NCBI GenBank assembly: GCA_947627445.1
Contig: CANQWA010000002.1
Span: 88,783 to 152,782 of the forward strand
From: an uncultured Ruminococcus sp.
GTDB taxonomy: Bacteria > Bacillota > Clostridia > Oscillospirales > Ruminococcaceae
Length of the DNA stretch: 64,000 bases
Reading direction: 5' to 3'
Of the stretch, positions 33,838 to 43,111 are shown piece after piece; positions within the stretch are counted from its first letter, which is position 1; each line of letters opens with the position of its first letter. The position numbers were made by a program, and so were the translations under genes. The notes under the pieces were generated by a model. The model ran no database searches. It worked only from the letters and a program-made list of their open reading frames with translations, and was not told the DNA's origin.

Positions 33838-33880
33838 ACAAGTTCTGAAACCTGTTCACATAGAAGCGTTGTCAGGTTTT
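33838..33880. repeat. Remnant of the AGAAC repeat family
   Basis: AGAACAAGTTCT is followed at once by AACCTGTTCACATAGAAGCG, which matches the left end of the 612-754 element; the opposite end is missing. Confidence 0.45.
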
Positions 33881-33898
33881 GTATCTGGAAGGAATGAG

Positions 33899-34213
33899 AT
33901 GATGGCACGATTGGTTTTTCTTTCACGCCGCGCCTATGAGGCCGGAGAAATTCGTCTGGTGCTGCGGACGGAGGATATCTGCGATCAGAGGGATACCGGC
34001 TTTCAACTGCTTCGGGGGAATGAAACCGGTCTGGAACTGGCAAATCCCGGAAACAGCCTGCTGATCTCGGTGGAACGTGCGATAGAGCTGGAACCCCGAC
34101 TGAAGCCTCTTCTGGAAACGGAAACGCCGCCGGAACACGCAGCGTATGCTTACGATCGGCGGGCGGACGCATTTCTTCCTACAGAAATGCCGGAGGATAT
34201 TCCTACCCAGTGA
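33899..34213 (+). CDS. DUF2185 (Imm33-like) protein
   Basis: A 104-residue protein with a DUF2185-like pattern: an early FLSRRAYEAGEIRLVLR, then DTGFQLLRGNETG, the NPGNSLLISVERAIELEP core and a short acidic tail. Some relatives act as immunity proteins against contact-dependent toxins, but many are lone genes of unknown role and no toxin is adjacent. GGAAGG precedes ATG 33899. Its 3' end overlaps a convergent small membrane-protein gene by 11 bases. Confidence 0.7.
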   Translation: MMARLVFLSRRAYEAGEIRLVLRTEDICDQRDTGFQLLRGNETGLELANPGNSLLISVERAIELEPRLKPLLETETPPEHAAYAYDRRADAFLPTEMPEDIPTQ

Positions 34214-34373
34214 TAACATAACTGGGGTCGGCGTTTGCCAGGATCATGTAATATATCAGACATGCCAGCATGCATACAATAAAAAACAGAACCACAACTT
34301 TGAAACGAAAACGGATAAAGGGCTTTGGTTTGTGTATGTCATCTACCCGGCGCAGCTGCTTCTTTTTTGCCAT
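34203..34373 (-). CDS. Small single-pass membrane protein
   Basis: A 56-residue protein: a highly basic N-terminus (MAKKKQLRRVDD, RFRFK) followed by one long membrane helix (about residues 26-46) and a short outside tail. GGAAGG lies upstream of ATG 34373 and a promoter is present at 34451-34423. No family is recognised. It overlaps the convergent DUF2185 gene by 11 bases. Confidence 0.6.
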   Translation of the reverse strand: MAKKKQLRRVDDIHKPKPFIRFRFKVVVLFFIVCMLACLIYYMILANADPSYVITG

Positions 34374-34422
34374 AGAGCAGACCTTCCTTTCTGTCATTGC
34401 TTTTTCGGATTGCATCATACTC

Positions 34423-34451
34423 ATTATACACGATTTTATGGAATTTGGCAA
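34423..34451 (-). promoter_or_regulatory. Promoter for the small membrane protein
   Basis: On the minus strand: TTGCCA (34451-34446), 17 bases, TATAAT (34428-34423). Confidence 0.6.
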
Positions 34452-34595
34452 GGGGTATTCTGAAACAGTTTGCTTGGGGTTTTGTTCTGGTTTTTGTTTG
34501 GTCTGAAATGTTTTCGGGTCGCCGCATGGATTTCATGCCGGGTTATCCACCTATCTTTCATTCCCTCATTACCGAAACAGAAAGGGGACATTTTC

Positions 34596-36473
34596 ATGTG
34601 CGGTTATGTTGGCTTTACCAATCACATTGACAATTCTAATCTTGTGCTCCAGGAAATGCTGGATAAGATTCGACATCGGGGTCCGGATGCTGAGGGCACA
34701 TACATCGACGAGGACATTGCCCTCGGTCATCGCCGTCTGAGCATTATCGACGTGTCCGAGGCAGGCACACAACCCCTCTACAGCGAAGACGGCAGCTTGG
34801 TTCTTGTCTATAACGGCGAGATCTATAACTACCGTGAGATTCGCTCTCGCCTGAAAGAAGCCGGCTATCATTTTGCCACGCAGACAGATTCTGAGGTGTT
34901 GATTTACGGCTATCGGGAATACGGTGTGGATCTGCTCCAACAGCTTCGGGGGATGTTCTCCTTCGTGATATGGGACAAAAAAGAAAAGACTCTCTTCGGT
35001 GCGAGGGACTTTTTCGGTATCAAGCCCCTGTACTACGCAAAAATGGGAGAAACATTTCTGTTTGGTTCAGAGATCAAAAGCTTTCTCCCTCACCCTCATT
35101 TTAAAAAGGTACTGAACACCGCTGCATTGGAGAATTATTTGACATTTCAATATTCACCCTGTGACGAGACATTTTTCCAGGACGTTTATAAACTCCCGCC
35201 GGCGCATTATTTTATCTTTCAGGATGGTAAAATGGACATTCACCGCTATTGGGATGTGCATTTCCGAGCCGATGAAAAGCCGGATTTCGATACATGGGTG
35301 AATCGCATCTCTGACACTTTTCATAACAGCGTGGAGGCGCACAAGATTGCCGATGTAGAGGTAGGCTCGTTTTTGTCCAGCGGTGTGGATTCCAGTTATG
35401 TGGCAGCCATTGCCAATGTGGATAAAACCTTTACCGTTGGCTTTGGCACCGATGAAAAATACAACGAGATTGGTTGGGCTAAGGGCTTTTCCGAAGCTAT
35501 CGGCAAAAAAAATACCAACAAAGTCATTACGCCGGAGGAATACTGGGGCAAGCTTCCCATGATCCAATATCACATGGATGAGCCCTTGGCAGACCCTGCT
35601 GCTATTGCGCTCTACTTTGTGTGCAATCTGGCGTCTCAGTCTCTGAAAGTGGTGCTTTCCGGTGAGGGTGCAGATGAGATCTTCGGCGGCTATAACGTCT
35701 ACAGCGAACCGGACGGCACTGCTTATGACAAACTGCCAAGAAGTCTGCGGCGGTGCATTGGGCATATTGCAGAAAAAATGCCTGCCCACCGGGGCAGAAA
35801 CTTTTTGGTCCGCAAGGGCAAAGATCTGGAGGAACGCTTTATCGGCAATGCCTACATGTTTACACCGGAGGAGCGCAAGGCGCTGCTGAAAATCCGTACC
35901 AACGCCCCCGACCCAACTGTGCTCACCAAGCCTTTTTATGACAAAGTACGGGATCAGGACAATGTGACGAAAATGCAGTACCTCGATCTGCACATGTGGA
36001 TGGCGGGGGATATTCTGTTGAAAGCTGACAAAATGAGCATGGCGAATTCTCTGGAGCTGCGAGTGCCGTTCCTGGATCGTGAAGTCATGGCGCTGGCAGA
36101 GCAGATACCCACACGCTATCGTGTCACCCGGAAGGAAGTCACCGACGAAAATACGCCCTATATCACCAAGTATGCCATGCGTATGGCAGCCAAAAAAGAC
36201 ACACCTCCCGAGACTGCGAAAACAGCAGCGAAGAAAAAGCTGGGCTTTCCTGTACCTATTCGTGTCTGGCTCAAGGAGGACAAATACTATCAGATCGTCC
36301 GGGAGCGTTTTGAAAGTGACGAGGCAAACCGCTTTTTCCACACGGAAAAGCTGATAGCGCTGCTGGATGAACACTATGCCGGAAAGGCAGACAACAGCCG
36401 AAAGATTTGGACACTGTATATTTTCTTGGTGTGGTATCGTGCGTTTTTCCCAGAGCAGTGCGGTGCACAATAA
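34596..36473 (+). CDS. asnB: Asparagine synthetase (glutamine-hydrolysing)
   Basis: A 625-residue class II glutamine amidotransferase fused to a synthetase. The catalytic Cys2 is in MCGYVGF; RHRGPDAEG and YNGEIYNYREIR follow. The PP-loop of the synthetase is FLSSGVDSSYVA and a later motif is VVLSGEGADEIFGGY. It makes asparagine from aspartate, ATP and glutamine. GAAAGGGG precedes ATG 34596. It stands alone, 54 bases before the HD-domain gene, and may be co-transcribed with it. No promoter was obvious in 34452-34595. Confidence 0.95.
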   Translation: MCGYVGFTNHIDNSNLVLQEMLDKIRHRGPDAEGTYIDEDIALGHRRLSIIDVSEAGTQPLYSEDGSLVLVYNGEIYNYREIRSRLKEAGYHFATQTDSEVLIYGYREYGVDLLQQLRGMFSFVIWDKKEKTLFGARDFFGIKPLYYAKMGETFLFGSEIKSFLPHPHFKKVLNTAALENYLTFQYSPCDETFFQDVYKLPPAHYFIFQDGKMDIHRYWDVHFRADEKPDFDTWVNRISDTFHNSVEAHKIADVEVGSFLSSGVDSSYVAAIANVDKTFTVGFGTDEKYNEIGWAKGFSEAIGKKNTNKVITPEEYWGKLPMIQYHMDEPLADPAAIALYFVCNLASQSLKVVLSGEGADEIFGGYNVYSEPDGTAYDKLPRSLRRCIGHIAEKMPAHRGRNFLVRKGKDLEERFIGNAYMFTPEERKALLKIRTNAPDPTVLTKPFYDKVRDQDNVTKMQYLDLHMWMAGDILLKADKMSMANSLELRVPFLDREVMALAEQIPTRYRVTRKEVTDENTPYITKYAMRMAAKKDTPPETAKTAAKKKLGFPVPIRVWLKEDKYYQIVRERFESDEANRFFHTEKLIALLDEHYAGKADNSRKIWTLYIFLVWYRAFFPEQCGAQ

Positions 36474-36527
36474 CAAAGGCAACACTGCACACATTTCTGA
36501 TAAAGACAGGTTCTGAAAGGTAAAACG

Positions 36528-37196
36528 ATGGCAAGTTACGTAACCTATTCGTACATCCGGCAGAATCCGGATATACGGGAATATATCAAACGGGCAGATA
36601 TGGCGTTAGAGGCGATTGGCTATACCGAGCATGCCTTTGCGCATGTGGAAAGAACCGCTCACACCGCTGCTATGATCTTAGAAACTTTGGATTTTCCCGA
36701 GCGTCAGATTGAGCTGGCAAAGATTGCCGGATTTCTGCATGATATCGGAAATGTGATCAACCGCACGGATCACGCCCAGAGCGGTGCAGTTATGGCGTTT
36801 CGTATCCTGGATCGGCTGGAAATGCCGGTGCATGAGATCTGCTCTGTCATATCCGCCATTGGCAATCATGACGAAGGTACAGCGCAGCCGATTGATGCCA
36901 TTTCTGCGGCGCTGATTATTGCCGACAAGACGGATGTTCGCCGCAGCCGTGTGCGGAACACGGACTTTATGACCTTTGGCATTCATGACCGTGTCAACTA
37001 TGCTGTGGAGTATTCAAACCTGCGGTTCAGCGAAGATCTGCAATCGATAATTCTGGAGTTGAAGATTGACACAGAGGTTTCTTCTGTATTGGAATACTTT
37101 GAGATATTCATGGAACGTATGCTGCTGTCCAAGCGTGCAGCGCTGTATTTTGACTGCAAATTCAAGATGTACATTAACGGAAGCAGTATTCTATAA
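36528..37196 (+). CDS. HD-domain phosphohydrolase
   Basis: A 222-residue protein with an HD domain: HVERTAHTAAMIL (first His), FLHDIGNVINRTDHA (HD pair) and SVISAIGNHDEG, then an ADKTDVRRSRVR motif. The arrangement fits a metal-dependent phosphohydrolase; the substrate is unknown. GAAAGGT precedes ATG 36528. A strong terminator directly follows. Confidence 0.82.
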   Translation: MASYVTYSYIRQNPDIREYIKRADMALEAIGYTEHAFAHVERTAHTAAMILETLDFPERQIELAKIAGFLHDIGNVINRTDHAQSGAVMAFRILDRLEMPVHEICSVISAIGNHDEGTAQPIDAISAALIIADKTDVRRSRVRNTDFMTFGIHDRVNYAVEYSNLRFSEDLQSIILELKIDTEVSSVLEYFEIFMERMLLSKRAALYFDCKFKMYINGSSIL

Positions 37197-37197
37197 C

Positions 37198-37230
37198 GGC
37201 AAACCCGCACCATCTTTGTGCGGGTTTGCC
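37198..37230 (+). terminator. Terminator after the HD gene (recurrent hairpin)
   Basis: GGCAAACCCGCAC pairs with GTGCGGGTTTGCC. Near-identical hairpins occur at 43112-43144 and, inverted, at 24547-24578. Confidence 0.75.
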
Positions 37231-37276
37231 TAACAGAATCCTCATGTATTCCGGGAAAAACAACGGAGGTATTCAT

Positions 37277-38362
37277 ATGATTTCACCCTATCCTCATCTG
37301 ATTGACCTGAACGACTATCCAGTTTCCTGGTGGAAACAGGTGGTTGACCTCGGCGAGCAAATCAAGAATCATCCGGAAATTTATGCCGGTGCGTGCAGCA
37401 ACAAAATTATGGCGACGCTGTTCTATGAACCGTCGACACGCACGCAGATGTCCTTTCAGACTGCCATGCTCCGGCTGGGCGGCCGTCTGATTGGCTTTGA
37501 TAATCCAGCAAATTCTTCTGTTTCCAAGGGCGAGACACTGAAGGATACCACAAAGATCGTCAGCGGCTATGCGGACATTCTGGTGATGCGTCATCCTGTG
37601 GCGGGTGCAGCAAAAGCGGCTGCCCTTTCTGCGGATTGTCCGGTGATCAATGCCGGAGACAGCGGGCATTTGCATCCCACTCAGACATTGACCGATCTGC
37701 TGACACTGCAATGTGAAAAGGGGCGTCTGGACAATCTGACCATTGGTCTGTGCGGTGATCTGATCAATGGCAGAACGGTACACTCTTTGCTGAAAGCGAT
37801 GTCCTGCTTTCCGGGAAACCGTTTCATTCTCATCTCCACACCAGAGCTGAGCCTGCCCTCCTATGTCAAGGATATTCTCAATGCCAGCAGCTGTTCATTT
37901 GAAGAGGTGTTCTCCTTGGAAGATGTACTGCCGGAACTGGATGTTCTGTACATGACCCGCATCCAGCAGGAGCGTTTTTCCAGCCGGGAATCCTATCTGG
38001 CACAGAAGGACACTTATGTTCTGACCGCCAAAAAGATGCAGGCAGCCAAAAAGGATCTGATTGTGATGCATCCATTGCCCCGTGTGGATGAGATCGAGGT
38101 GGCACTGGACGAAGATCCCAGAGCCATGTACTTCAAGCAGGCACGTTACGGCATGTATGTGCGCATGGCGTTGATCATTAACATGCTGAATCTGGACACG
38201 CATACCACGTTGCTTCGCGGCAAAACCGTTCCTGGTGCAGCCTGCAAAAACCCCAACTGCATCACATGTTCGGAAAGTTATCTGCCCAAGAGCTTTATCC
38301 CCATCGGGGATTCTCTGCTGGAGTGTGAATTCTGTAACGAACGGCTGCTGCTGGAGCACTAA
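37277..38362 (+). CDS. pyrB: Aspartate carbamoyltransferase with fused zinc-ribbon tail
   Basis: A 361-residue enzyme, longer than a typical PyrB (about 305). The catalytic part has FYEPSTRTQMSFQTAMLRLGG, HPTQTLTDLL and VMHPLPRVDEI. After about residue 312 comes a tail with five Cys in the pattern C-x4-C-x2-C and C-x2-C (ACKNPNCITC, LLECEFCNERL), which resembles the zinc-binding C-terminal part of the regulatory subunit PyrI, without PyrI's nucleotide-binding domain. It makes carbamoyl aspartate for pyrimidine synthesis. CGGAGG precedes ATG 37277; a terminator hairpin lies just upstream. Confidence 0.9.
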   Translation: MISPYPHLIDLNDYPVSWWKQVVDLGEQIKNHPEIYAGACSNKIMATLFYEPSTRTQMSFQTAMLRLGGRLIGFDNPANSSVSKGETLKDTTKIVSGYADILVMRHPVAGAAKAAALSADCPVINAGDSGHLHPTQTLTDLLTLQCEKGRLDNLTIGLCGDLINGRTVHSLLKAMSCFPGNRFILISTPELSLPSYVKDILNASSCSFEEVFSLEDVLPELDVLYMTRIQQERFSSRESYLAQKDTYVLTAKKMQAAKKDLIVMHPLPRVDEIEVALDEDPRAMYFKQARYGMYVRMALIINMLNLDTHTTLLRGKTVPGAACKNPNCITCSESYLPKSFIPIGDSLLECEFCNERLLLEH

Positions 38363-38424
38363 ACAGTTTCTGTATGGGAAGCAATTGGATTGCTTACAAT
38401 TTGATGACAATTCATAAATAGCTA

Positions 38425-38453
38425 TTGCATTTTGCGGATAATTTTGTTATAAT
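38425..38453 (+). promoter_or_regulatory. Promoter for the 57-aa gene
   Basis: TTGCAT (38425-38430), 17 bases, TATAAT (38448-38453). Confidence 0.65.
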
Positions 38454-38506
38454 ATATGTAGAGTAATTGGCAATCACCCTTTTTCCGGCAGAAAAGAGGC
38501 AAGAAT

Positions 38507-38680
38507 ATGAAGCGCATACTGATCATGACCATGCAAATTGCTGCCGTCTGGGCAATCCTGGTGATGCTGTTCTACACATGGAGCAAAAATAATGCGGCAA
38601 ATCTGGCATTTCCCATGTGCAGCGGCAATTGGCGTTTGCTTGAACCGCCAGTAGTGTGCAGCGTTTTCTATTACAATTAG
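38507..38680 (+). CDS. 57-residue secreted or membrane peptide
   Basis: The frame starts MKRILIMTMQIAAVWAIL, a signal- or anchor-like hydrophobic segment (about residues 4-23), and continues with a polar part containing two Cys. AAAGAGGC precedes ATG 38507, a promoter lies upstream and a terminator directly after, so this is a complete stand-alone unit. No family is recognised. Confidence 0.55.
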   Translation: MKRILIMTMQIAAVWAILVMLFYTWSKNNAANLAFPMCSGNWRLLEPPVVCSVFYYN

Positions 38681-38700
38681 AATTTAGAATTAGAATGATG

Positions 38701-38730
38701 ATACCGCACAGGTTTGTGCGGTATTTTTTT
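38701..38730 (+). terminator. Terminator after the 57-aa gene
   Basis: ATACCGCAC pairs with GTGCGGTAT, followed by TTTTTT. Confidence 0.8.
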
Positions 38731-38862
38731 GCGCATATACTTGCCTCCATGGCAAAATATCCATATTTTTATCTGGAAATCTATGGGACATGTTGCAACA
38801 AAGTCGAGTATCAAAGCAGATTTTCCTTTTATGAAAACATTGTAAAATCATAGATGCCGCTA

Positions 38863-38935
38863 TTGACATTTCCTGGGGCTTGTAGTATAATAGTTTCACG
38901 TCAAATTGTTTGAAGCAGAACAATCCGGCTTCAAA
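38863..38935 (+). promoter_or_regulatory. Promoter and candidate MarR operators
   Basis: TTGACA (38863-38868), 17 bases, TATAAT (38886-38891), then the palindrome TCAAATTGTTTGA (38901-38913) and a second inverted pair TTTGAAGC / GCTTCAAA spanning to 38935. This position over the early transcribed region suits autorepression. A later AGGCAC/GTGCCT hairpin (38959-38977) may add attenuation. Confidence 0.65.
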
Positions 38936-39016
38936 CAAAATAACAGCAACGCGAGAGACAGGCACATTTTAGTGCCTCTTGCTTTTGGCTTTTTTGTTTT
39001 TGGAAGGTGGTATGAT

Positions 39017-39469
39017 TTGGCAGAATTGGGCTTTGAGATTCATCGACTGGCCAAACTGATGGCACGGGAACGCATGCGTTCCAATCTCCATGCATATGTT
39101 TGTACCGTTACCGGAACCCATTGTTATTTTATCCGGTATCTGGTGGAACACCAGGATAGAGATATTTTTCAGAAGGATCTGGAAAGATGCTTTCCCATCA
39201 AGCGCAGTGCCATTACCAGCGCATTGCAGCTGATGGAGAAAAATGGTCTGATTATCCGGGAGAGTGTGCTCTGGGATGCACGTCTGAAAAAAATTGTGCT
39301 GACTGACAAAGGACTGGAGCTGCACCGGCAGATTGATGCTGAAAATGCCGCCTTTGAACAGCGGTTGGTGAAAGGTCTGACCAAAGAGCAGCAGCAGATG
39401 GTTTTGCAGGCAATACAGAAAATGCAGCAGAATCTGAACGAATCCCCGGAAAAGAGAGAGGAGTTGTAA
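39017..39469 (+). CDS. MarR-family transcriptional regulator
   Basis: A 150-residue winged-helix protein. The DNA-binding region FQKDLERCFPIKRSAITSALQLMEKNGLI is followed by the wing RESVLWDARLKKIVLTDKG. Translation is predicted from TTG 39017 with GGAAGGTGG upstream; no ATG is well placed. It is the first gene of an operon with two ABC exporter subunits (three bases before the first), the usual setting of a drug-responsive repressor. Confidence 0.87.
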   Translation: MAELGFEIHRLAKLMARERMRSNLHAYVCTVTGTHCYFIRYLVEHQDRDIFQKDLERCFPIKRSAITSALQLMEKNGLIIRESVLWDARLKKIVLTDKGLELHRQIDAENAAFEQRLVKGLTKEQQQMVLQAIQKMQQNLNESPEKREEL

Positions 39470-39472
39470 GCC

Positions 39473-41206
39473 ATGATACGAAAATTATTGCGATCTGTGC
39501 GGGAATTTAAGCTCCCATCGATCTTATCGCCGGTTTTTGTGACGGCAGAGGTCATCATGGAAGTGATCATTCCCTTTCTGATGGCACGTCTGATTGACAA
39601 GGGCATTGATGGCGGCGGAAACATGGACGCATTGGTGCACTATGGTGTGATACTGGCGATCTGCTGCGTGATCTCACTGATATTCGGCGCACTTGCCGGA
39701 CATTTTGCCGCAAAAGCTTCCGCAGGCTTTGCCAGAAATCTGAGACATGATATGTTCTATCGTGTGCAGAATTATTCTTTTTCCAATATTGACAAGTTTT
39801 CGGCGGCGAGTATTGTCACCCGTCTGACAACGGACGTGACAAATGTACAGAATGCCTATCAGATGCTGATTCGTGTAGCACTGCGTTCGCCCACTATGCT
39901 GATCTTTTCCATCATCATGGCATTTCAGTTCAGTGCCAAGCTGTCCATGATCTATCTGGCAGCATTGCCGGTGCTGGGCGTGGGACTGTATCTCATCATG
40001 TCCCGTGTGCATCCCATTTTTGAGCGGGTATTCAAGACCTATGACAAGCTCAATAACATCACGCAGGAGAATCTCCACGGCGTTCGGGTGGTAAAGTCCT
40101 TTGTCCGGGAAGATTATGAGGTAGAGAAATTTTCCGGTGTTTCGGAAGAGATCTACCGGGATTTTTCCAGAGCAGAAAAGCGGCTGGCATTCAATATGCC
40201 TCTGATGCAGTTCTGTATGTATGCCTGTATGATCCTGGCATCTTGGTTTGGCGCAAGAATGATCGTCAGCCATACCCTTTCTACTGGTGCGCTGATGAGC
40301 ATGATGACCTATGCGATTCAGATCTTGTCGAGCTTGATGATGCTGTCTATGGTGTTTGTCATGATCACCATTTCCCGCGCCTCTATGGAACGTATTGTGG
40401 AGGTACTGGACGAGGAAAGCGACATTGTCAGCCCAAAAGAGCCGGTGATGACGGTAAAAGACGGCAGCATTGACTTCGAGCATGTGAGCTTCAGCTATAG
40501 CAAACAGAAGAATAAATGCTGCCTGAAAGACATCGACTTGCACATTCCCTCCGGGACGACTGTGGGTATTCTGGGCGGTACGGGCAGCGCTAAGAGCACA
40601 TTGGTGCAGCTGATTCCTCGTTTGTACGATGTGACGGAAGGTGTTGTCAAGGTCGGCGGCGTGGATGTCCGGGAATACGATATGGAGACACTGCGCAGTG
40701 AGGTTGCTGTTGTGCTTCAGAAGAACGTGCTGTTTTCTGGTACGATCAAGGAGAATCTCCGCTGGGGCAACCCGGATGCTACAGATGAGGAATTGCAGCA
40801 TGCCTGTCGGCTTGCTCAGGCAGATGCATTTATCCAAAGCTTTCCGGACGGATATGATACCTATATTGAACAGGGCGGTACAAATGTTTCCGGTGGACAG
40901 AAGCAGCGGCTTTGCATTGCACGTGCGCTGCTGAAACAGCCGAAGATTCTGATTCTGGACGATTCCACCAGTGCGGTGGACACCCGTACCGATGCCAGCA
41001 TCCGCCAAGCGTTCCGGGATGAGATTCCGGGCACGACAAAACTGATTATTGCTCAGCGTGTGACATCCCTGATGGATGCAGATATGATCCTGGTGATGGA
41101 AAAGGGCAAAATTCACGGCATAGGCACTCACGAGGAACTCATGCAAAGCAACGAGATCTATCGTGAAATTTATGAATCCCAGCAGAAAGGAAGTGTTCCG
41201 CAATGA
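39473..41206 (+). CDS. Heterodimeric ABC exporter subunit with a degenerate ATPase site
   Basis: A 577-residue fused membrane-ATPase protein (six helices, then nucleotide-binding domain). Walker A is LGGTGSAKSTL, with Ala in place of the usual Gly before Lys. The signature is VSGGQKQRLCIARA, and Walker B ends LILDDSTSAVD, with Asp replacing the catalytic Glu. This is the pattern of the degenerate half of LmrCD/BmrCD-type multidrug exporters. The stop overlaps the next gene's start by four bases. Confidence 0.92.
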   Translation: MIRKLLRSVREFKLPSILSPVFVTAEVIMEVIIPFLMARLIDKGIDGGGNMDALVHYGVILAICCVISLIFGALAGHFAAKASAGFARNLRHDMFYRVQNYSFSNIDKFSAASIVTRLTTDVTNVQNAYQMLIRVALRSPTMLIFSIIMAFQFSAKLSMIYLAALPVLGVGLYLIMSRVHPIFERVFKTYDKLNNITQENLHGVRVVKSFVREDYEVEKFSGVSEEIYRDFSRAEKRLAFNMPLMQFCMYACMILASWFGARMIVSHTLSTGALMSMMTYAIQILSSLMMLSMVFVMITISRASMERIVEVLDEESDIVSPKEPVMTVKDGSIDFEHVSFSYSKQKNKCCLKDIDLHIPSGTTVGILGGTGSAKSTLVQLIPRLYDVTEGVVKVGGVDVREYDMETLRSEVAVVLQKNVLFSGTIKENLRWGNPDATDEELQHACRLAQADAFIQSFPDGYDTYIEQGGTNVSGGQKQRLCIARALLKQPKILILDDSTSAVDTRTDASIRQAFRDEIPGTTKLIIAQRVTSLMDADMILVMEKGKIHGIGTHEELMQSNEIYREIYESQQKGSVPQ

Positions 41207-43110
41207 GTCAGACAAACAGACCCAGCCGTCTGCCAAGAGGCGTGATGGTTCCCGGTGCGACAAAGGGTGCAGGGAAAAATCTCAAACGGCTGTTATCGTA
41301 CATGAAGGCATATTGGCTGCAAATGCTCTTGGTATTGATCTGTATACTGGTCAGTGCGGTGGCAGGCGTGGCAGGATCTATGTTCCTGAAAACCCTCATT
41401 GACGACTATATCGAGCCGATGCTTATCAGCGGCAGCAGGGATTTTTCCGGGCTGGCAGTGGCATTGGCGAAAATGGGTTTGCTGTATCTGGCAGGTATAC
41501 TGGGTGCCCTGTTTTATAACCGACTGATGGTAGTGGTTGCGCAGGGCATTCTGAAAACCATCCGGGATGAGATGTTTTCTCATATGCAGAAATTGCCCAT
41601 CCGGTATTTTGATACCCACGCCAGCGGCGATATCATGAGTTTGTACACCAATGATACTGATACGCTCCGGCAGATGCTGGCACAGAGCATTCCTCAGATT
41701 TTTTCTGCCATTGTAACAGTGACCGCAGTGTTCTTTGCCATGATCACCACCAGCATATGGCTGACATTGTTTGTGCTGGCATTTGTCATGCTGATGATGT
41801 TTGTCACCAAGCATATCGGCGGAAAAAGCGGCATGTACTTTGTGCGGCAGCAAAAATCCATTGGTGATCTCAACGGCTATATCGAAGAAATGATCCATGG
41901 GCAAAAGGCGGTCAAAGTATTCTGTCACGAGAAAGAGACGAAAGAAGAATTCGACCGGCATAATGAGGAATTGTATCAAGATGCCGCCATGGCAAACAGC
42001 TTTGCCAACATTCTCATGCCCGTCATGGGCAACTTAGGACATTTGCAATATGTGCTCATTGCGATTCTGGGCGGTGCGCTGGCACTTCATGGGGTAGGCG
42101 GTCTGACGCTGGGCGCCATCGCTGCGTTTTTACAGCTGAGCAGAAGCTTTACAATGCCCATTAGTCAGATCTCGCAGCAAGCCAGTGCTATCGTCATGGC
42201 ACTTGCCGGTGCAGGCAGAATCTTTGAACTGCTGGACGAAGAGCCGGAAACAGACGAGGGCTATGTCTCCCTGGTCAATGCCGTGGAAAAAAACGGTGAA
42301 CTAACAGAAACACCGGAGCGCACCGGCATCTGGGCGTGGAAACATCCCCATGGAGACGGTACCGTCACCTATACCAGAATGGAGGGGGATGTGCGATTTT
42401 TGGATGTGGATTTCGGCTATGTGCCGGAAAAGATTGTGCTGCATGATGTGAGCCTGTATGCCAAGCCGGGGGAAAAGGTAGCATTCGTAGGAGCAACCGG
42501 TGCAGGAAAGACGACGATCACCAATCTGATCAACCGTTTTTACGATCTGGCAGATGGCAAGATCCGGTATGACGGCATCAATATCAACAAGATCAAAAAG
42601 GCAGATCTGCGGCGTTCTCTGGGGATAGTTTTGCAGGATGTGAACCTGTTTACGGGAACAGTCATGGAGAATATCCGCTATGGCAGACTGGATGCCACCG
42701 ATGAGGAATGTATTGCAGCGGCAAAGCGTGCCAATGCACACAGCTTTATCGAACTGTTGCCAAATGGCTATGACACAGTGATCTCCGGAAATGATTCTGG
42801 TTTATCCCAGGGACAGCGGCAACTGTTGTCTATTGCCAGAGCAGTAGTTGCCGATCCGCCGGTTATGATCCTGGACGAAGCAACCTCTTCCATTGACACC
42901 AGAACAGAAAGGATCGTGCAGGCTGGTATGGATGCGTTGATGCATGGCAGAACCGTATTTGTCATCGCCCATCGCCTGTCCACCATTCAGAATTCTGATG
43001 TCATCATGGTACTGGATCAGGGCAGGATCATTGAGCGGGGCAACCATGAAAAGCTGATGGCAGATCAAGGCAGATACTACATGCTGTACACCGGCATGAA
43101 GATTCAGTAA
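41203..43110 (+). CDS. Heterodimeric ABC exporter subunit with a canonical ATPase site
   Basis: A 635-residue partner of the preceding protein. Six membrane helices precede an ATPase with Walker A GATGAGKTT, signature LSQGQRQLLSIARA and Walker B VMILDEATSSIDT (catalytic Glu present). There is an extra ~40-residue segment before the ATPase domain (about residues 350-395). Together the pair is expected to form an exporter for drugs or peptides under MarR control. It is followed by a recurrent terminator hairpin. Confidence 0.93.
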   Translation: MSQTNRPSRLPRGVMVPGATKGAGKNLKRLLSYMKAYWLQMLLVLICILVSAVAGVAGSMFLKTLIDDYIEPMLISGSRDFSGLAVALAKMGLLYLAGILGALFYNRLMVVVAQGILKTIRDEMFSHMQKLPIRYFDTHASGDIMSLYTNDTDTLRQMLAQSIPQIFSAIVTVTAVFFAMITTSIWLTLFVLAFVMLMMFVTKHIGGKSGMYFVRQQKSIGDLNGYIEEMIHGQKAVKVFCHEKETKEEFDRHNEELYQDAAMANSFANILMPVMGNLGHLQYVLIAILGGALALHGVGGLTLGAIAAFLQLSRSFTMPISQISQQASAIVMALAGAGRIFELLDEEPETDEGYVSLVNAVEKNGELTETPERTGIWAWKHPHGDGTVTYTRMEGDVRFLDVDFGYVPEKIVLHDVSLYAKPGEKVAFVGATGAGKTTITNLINRFYDLADGKIRYDGININKIKKADLRRSLGIVLQDVNLFTGTVMENIRYGRLDATDEECIAAAKRANAHSFIELLPNGYDTVISGNDSGLSQGQRQLLSIARAVVADPPVMILDEATSSIDTRTERIVQAGMDALMHGRTVFVIAHRLSTIQNSDVIMVLDQGRIIERGNHEKLMADQGRYYMLYTGMKIQ

Positions 43111-43111
43111 T

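Noticed and set aside
33899..34213. DUF2185 protein as part of a toxin-immunity pair
   Set aside because: No toxin or secretion gene is adjacent, and the convergent small membrane protein does not look like a toxin delivery partner.
39674..41263. A 529-codon open frame antisense to the first exporter subunit
   Set aside because: The sense strand encodes an ABC protein with all expected motifs; the antisense product has no recognisable domain.
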